This document shows, one piece after another, positions 6,131 through 8,478 of a stretch of DNA of 8,478 nucleotides (position 1 is the first letter of the stretch; each line of letters opens with the position of its first letter). This DNA comes from Opitutaceae bacterium (GTDB taxonomy: Bacteria; Verrucomicrobiota; Verrucomicrobiae; Opitutales; Opitutaceae), in NCBI GenBank assembly GCA_031266495.1, contig JAISAX010000757.1, positions 1-8,478 on the forward strand, in the 5' to 3' direction. Under the pieces are notes generated by a model that worked only from the letters and a program-made list of their open reading frames with translations, had not been told where the DNA came from and did not search any database. A program made the translations under genes and the position numbers.

Positions 6131-7552
6131 TAACCACGCTGCAACTTCGGTCAGGATAGCGGCGGGAACGGGAATCCGACGGTCGAGGGCGTCGAGCGCC
6201 GCGCGCACATCGGCCCAGGCGAGGGTGCGCGGCGACTGGCCGGAGCGGGCCGCAAGCGCGGTAGCCACGCCAGCCCCCTGCCCGAGCGCCACGGCGTTGC
6301 CCGTTACCCGGTAACTCGAATGCGCCTCGAAATCGCCCCCGATGCAGCGACCGGCGAGCAGGAGGTTGTCCACATCCGCCGCGATGAGCGCCCGCAACGG
6401 GATATCGTAAGGCTGCGTGCGGGTGGCGTTGACCGGGTCGCCGGGCCGTCCGCGAGCCGCTTCCGTGGTCGAGTGGACGTCGATGCCAAACGTCGCCCGG
6501 CACACCGCGTCCTCGTGCCGCGCGCCATTGACGAGATCGTCGCGACTGACCGTATAAAGCGCACGGATACGCCGTCCCTCGCGCACGCCGATCTGCTCCG
6601 CGGTGGCCACGATGCGCAGACCGCTCCACGCGCCGCCGAGAGAACGCAGCGCGGCCACCAGCCGGTGCACCTCGGCGCGGGCGCGCAACGTCGCCCCCGT
6701 CACCTGCGCGGCATCAAGGCCGGAGACGCCGTATTCGTGATTCGCCATCAACGCGAAAAGATCGTCGCTCATCGGAAAAAGCGTCGGTGCCGCGTAGGAC
6801 GGCACAATCCCGGCGCGGCGAAATTCGGCCAGCAGGCGCTCCTTGGGTTTGGCGAGACCACCGCCGACAAACGCCCCGATCTCCCCCATGCGCACGCCCG
6901 TGACGAGCGCGACCAGGCTCAACGGCTGCGTTTCGCCCGCGGAGCCGGGACGCCCGAAATCGAAACCGCACCCGGCCTGCGCGGCGAGATCGCCGTCGCC
7001 GGTCGCATCGACAAAACACCGCGCCCCCCACGCCTGACGTCCACTCTTCGACTCCGTGAGGATAGCCGCCACGCGCCCCGGAGCCTGCGCCTGCGCATCG
7101 GTAACCTGCGGACCGGAAGCCCGCGCATCGCGAACCGCCGCGACGACACGCGTGTGCAATTGCACGCGGATACCGGCGGCGAGGACCATTTCCTCAAGCA
7201 AAAGCTTCATCTGCTCGACATCGCAGGCGAAACTGCGCCCGCCCTCGACGCGCAACCTGCGGGCGCCGCGCCGGTCCAGCGCCGCGATAATCTCGCGCAT
7301 GATTCCCGGTTTGTCCGCACCATCGATCACCCAGCCCAGCAGGCCCGAGGTCCAGATGCCGCCGAGGCAACCGTGCGCTTCGAGCAGGACGGTTTGCGCG
7401 CCGGTGCGGGCGGACGCCAGTGCCGCGGACACGCCCGCCGGACCTCCGCCGCAAACAATGACATCGGCCATGCGCTCCGCCCCGATGGAAAAATCGCGCT
7501 CCGGTTCGCGGACAAAAAACGGCACCGGCGACGCCAGTGGCGCTGCGGACAT
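6116..7552 (-). CDS. FAD-dependent oxidoreductase
   Basis: The 478-residue product has the FAD-binding Rossmann fingerprint ADVIVCGGGPAGVSAALASARTG (29-51) ending with acidic Glu58 (VLLEAHG), then GCLGGIWTSGLL (61-72). It also has the FVDATGDGDLAAQAG segment (180-194), IGVREGRRIRA (321-331) and the C-terminal FAD motif LLLAGRCIGGDFEAHSSYR plus GQGAGVATALA (397-434). This is the FAD-dependent oxidoreductase family (FAD_oxidored type) abundant in Verrucomicrobiota and Planctomycetota and often found near carbohydrate genes; the substrate cannot be told. There is no signal peptide or twin-arginine motif, so it is probably cytoplasmic. The start at 7552 keeps the FFVREPER lead-in typical of the family. 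An alternative ATG at 7471 (MADVIVCGGG) has a GGAG 5 bases upstream and remains possible; the frame also extends to 7651 without recognisable sequence. The last five residues, LQLQT, and the TGA lie in repeat sequence, suggesting the natural C-terminus was replaced. Confidence 0.92.
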   Translation of the reverse strand: MSAAPLASPVPFFVREPERDFSIGAERMADVIVCGGGPAGVSAALASARTGAQTVLLEAHGCLGGIWTSGLLGWVIDGADKPGIMREIIAALDRRGARRLRVEGGRSFACDVEQMKLLLEEMVLAAGIRVQLHTRVVAAVRDARASGPQVTDAQAQAPGRVAAILTESKSGRQAWGARCFVDATGDGDLAAQAGCGFDFGRPGSAGETQPLSLVALVTGVRMGEIGAFVGGGLAKPKERLLAEFRRAGIVPSYAAPTLFPMSDDLFALMANHEYGVSGLDAAQVTGATLRARAEVHRLVAALRSLGGAWSGLRIVATAEQIGVREGRRIRALYTVSRDDLVNGARHEDAVCRATFGIDVHSTTEAARGRPGDPVNATRTQPYDIPLRALIAADVDNLLLAGRCIGGDFEAHSSYRVTGNAVALGQGAGVATALAARSGQSPRTLAWADVRAALDALDRRIPVPAAILTEVAAWLQLQT

Positions 7553-7678
7553 GGAAGATTCAGGCAAATCAGGCCAATCGGTTTTCACAGGCCGGAAGCC
7601 TGGGCGCGAAGAGAAGGGTTGGAAACGGCAAGTGTGTGCACACCATTGCACAACATTCTCTTGTCCCCGGACGCCACA
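7553..7678 (-). other. Upstream region of the oxidoreductase gene
   Basis: This is unique sequence between the oxidoreductase start and the repeat cluster, and presumably holds its promoter on the minus strand. Visible features are a small stem CAGGC/GCCTG (7588-7602) and a 10-bp palindrome GTGTGCACAC (7634-7643), 82 bases upstream of the start. Neither is beyond chance for this GC content. No clear -10/-35 pair or Shine-Dalgarno sequence is seen. Confidence 0.3.
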
Positions 7679-8131
7679 TCCCCGACATGCCTTTCAATAA
7701 CAGAACTGAGGTTACGCGGAGCGTCGTGGCGCGGGCGTCTCGCCCGCCTTGGAGTGCGGCAGTCCTCTGCCGCACTCCCAAGGCATCGACATTTCCAAAA
7801 GCGGCAAAAGCAAAAGCGGCGCAGGAGCGCCGCACTCCAAGGCGGCTGACGCCGCCCGAACGGCAGTGGCGCGGGCGTCTCGCCCGCAAGCGTTGCCTCA
7901 CCGTTCCGGCGTGGCACGGGCTTCCAGCCCGTGGACGGCGAAGCCGCCGGTCTGGAGTGGCATGGGCTTCCAGCCCATGGACGGCGCGGAGCGCCGCCGG
8001 TTCGGAGTGGTGCGGGCGTCTCGCCCGCTTCTGCGGGAGGTGCCTCCCACCCTTGTTTCAGGGCGGCGCTCCGCGCCGTCTGCGGGCGGGACGCCCGCGC
8101 CACTTCCCCGACATGCCTCTCAATAACAGAA
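7679..8131. repeat. 27-bp direct repeats flanking the hairpin cluster
   Basis: Bases 7679-7705 and 8105-8131 match at 26 of 27 positions (the difference is T7693 against C8119); both contain CCCCGACATGCC and CAATAACAGAA. They are 426 bases apart. Similarity continues rightward: GGTTACGCGGA follows the first copy and GGTACACGGATCG the second, so each copy abuts a version of the element left end. The span between them is the 13-hairpin cluster. The arrangement suggests a tandem duplication, or insertion of the cluster into a pre-existing element with copying of the boundary. Confidence 0.8.
7726..8103. repeat. Cluster of 13 short hairpins (C-type REP modules)
   Basis: GTGG-led hairpins recur. 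GCGGGCG, loop TCT, CGCCCGC occurs at 7731-7747, 7871-7887 and 8012-8028. CACGGGC, loop TTCCA, GCCCGTG is at 7915-7933, and CATGGGC, loop TTCCA, GCCCATG at 7961-7979. A reversed copy, GCGGGCG, loop GGA, CGCCCGC, is at 8082-8098. GTGG precedes the forward copies at 7726, 7866, 7911, 7957 and 8007, and CCAC closes the cluster at 8100-8103. Other stems are GGAGTGCGGCAG, loop TCCT (7751-7778, extendable to 7747-7782), GCGGCGC, loop AGGA (7816-7833), GGCGGC, loop TGAC (7841-7856), CGGC, loop GAA (7936-7946), CGGCGC, loop GGA (7982-7996), GGGAGG, loop TG (8035-8048) and CGGCGC, loop TCC (8064-8078). No reading frame here looks like a gene. Confidence 0.85.
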
Positions 8132-8247
8132 GGTACACGGATCGCCCCTACGGGCGGACGAACTGGCGTATCTCCATCCATGACAGCTCCTCGCGGGCTT
8201 CGCAAGCGAAGCCCCTACGGTCGCTACGGACGATCCGCGTAACATCA
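8132..8247. repeat. BIME-like REP element (copy A3)
   Basis: The left part GGTACACGGATCG (8132-8144) faces CGATCCGCGTAACATCA (8231-8247), which carries the best-preserved right end of the family. Inside, GGGCTTCGC (8195-8203), loop AA, GCGAAGCCC (8206-8214) with CTAC at 8215-8218 is identical to the right hairpin of copy A1. The left partner is reduced to CGCCC, loop CTAC, GGGCG (8143-8156). The spacer ACTGGCGTATCTCC resembles ATGGGCGCATCTCC of A1. The well-matched left end for this right end may instead be GTTACGCGG at 7711-7719, making 7706-8247 one compound element. Confidence 0.7.
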
Positions 8248-8333
8248 TTCAACAAATTCTCCCGATGCATCCCTATATACTTTTGCGCCTCTCCCGGAAT
8301 CACTCCGGACACTTGGTCCCGATCATCAATTCC

Positions 8334-8361
8334 TTGAAAACAAAAAGATTGCGCATAAAAA
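8334..8361 (+). promoter_or_regulatory. Possible plus-strand promoter
   Basis: TTGAAA (8334-8339) and TAAAAA (8356-8361) are separated by 16 bases in an A-rich stretch that contrasts with its surroundings. Each box matches the housekeeping consensus only partly. A transcript starting near 8368 would run through the long G tract toward a gene beyond the window. Bases 8248-8333 hold nothing recognisable, and a minus-strand frame there runs into repeat sequence and is not credible. Confidence 0.3.
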
Positions 8362-8383
8362 ACATCCGCTGAATCCACGCGCT

Positions 8384-8450
<67 letters not shown>

Positions 8451-8457
8451 TCGGGCC

Positions 8458-8466
8458 GGAGGAGGT
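8458..8466 (+). promoter_or_regulatory. Possible Shine-Dalgarno near the window edge
   Basis: GGAGGAGGT is the only strong Shine-Dalgarno-like sequence seen outside coding regions here. Any start codon would have to lie at or beyond 8479, at least 12 bases downstream, which is longer than the usual spacing. It may point to a plus-strand gene starting just outside the window. Confidence 0.25.
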
Positions 8467-8478
8467 TAACAAGAGAGA

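Noticed and set aside
7634..7643. GTGTGCACAC as an operator for the oxidoreductase
   Set aside because: A 10-bp palindrome is expected several times by chance in 8.5 kb. There is no second copy or adjoining promoter to support it.
6320..7849. 509-residue plus-strand frame opposite the oxidoreductase
   Set aside because: It lies antisense to a gene with clear FAD motifs, is Arg/Pro/His-rich, has no recognisable domain and runs on into the repeat cluster. It is a typical GC-rich shadow.
7726..8103. CRISPR array
   Set aside because: Units are palindromes of differing length and sequence with no uniform repeat/spacer period and no cas genes.
7537..8337. 266-residue plus-strand frame through the hairpin cluster
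   Set aside because: Its product is a translation of repeated palindromes (recurring ARASRP and GLPAR strings), with no conserved domain or start signal.
8148..8378. 76-residue minus-strand frame at the right edge
   Set aside because: Half of it is translated REP sequence, and the rest shows no recognisable pattern or ribosome site.

Overview
The window looks like a chromosomal segment of a GC-rich member of the Verrucomicrobiota, most likely an Opitutaceae-type organism. This is inferred from the GC-rich codon use, from a secreted sialate O-acetylesterase-family protein and a FAD-dependent oxidoreductase of the kind common in that phylum, and from the dense short-palindrome intergenic repeats. 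No rRNA, tRNA, CRISPR array or transposase gene is visible.

Six protein genes are supported. On the minus strand, in transcription order, are a RelE/ParE-fold small protein (4112-3759), phosphatidylserine synthase pssA (3698-2841), the DNA polymerase III sliding clamp dnaN (2493-1369) and an unrecognised three-helix membrane protein (1105-227). Diverging from the RelE-like gene is a secreted SASA-family esterase on the plus strand (4266-5789). Converging on the esterase is a FAD-dependent oxidoreductase on the minus strand (7552-6116). The pssA-dnaN pair is housekeeping (membrane lipid and replication). The esterase and oxidoreductase look like accessory, carbohydrate-linked metabolism. A perfect TATAAT faces the RelE-like gene and could start a RelE-like/pssA transcript.

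The most distinctive content is intergenic. Nearly every gap outside the pssA-dnaN block is filled with nested inverted repeats. Ends of the form CTGATGTTACGCGG and CCGCGTAACWTCAG recur at 58-204, 1131-1347, 6043-6130 and about 7706-8247. Inside them are three kinds of hairpin module: (A) GTAG followed by a GGGCTTCGC-type palindrome; (B) GGAG followed by a CACGCG/CGCGTG hairpin, in two long inverted-arm cassettes with different centres; (C) GTGG followed by GCGGGCG or CACGGGC hairpins, in a 13-hairpin cluster. Stems vary while loops and guide-like tetranucleotides stay fixed, with compensatory base changes. This resembles REP/BIME elements moved in trans by a RAYT (Y1 REP-associated tyrosine) transposase, here apparently carried in a compound element with terminal inverted repeats.

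The right edge (8248-8478) carries no gene. It holds a possible plus-strand promoter, a 55-base G homopolymer and a purine-rich GGAGGAGG near the window end, consistent with the leader of a gene beginning just outside. A second G tract of 12 lies in the pssA leader.
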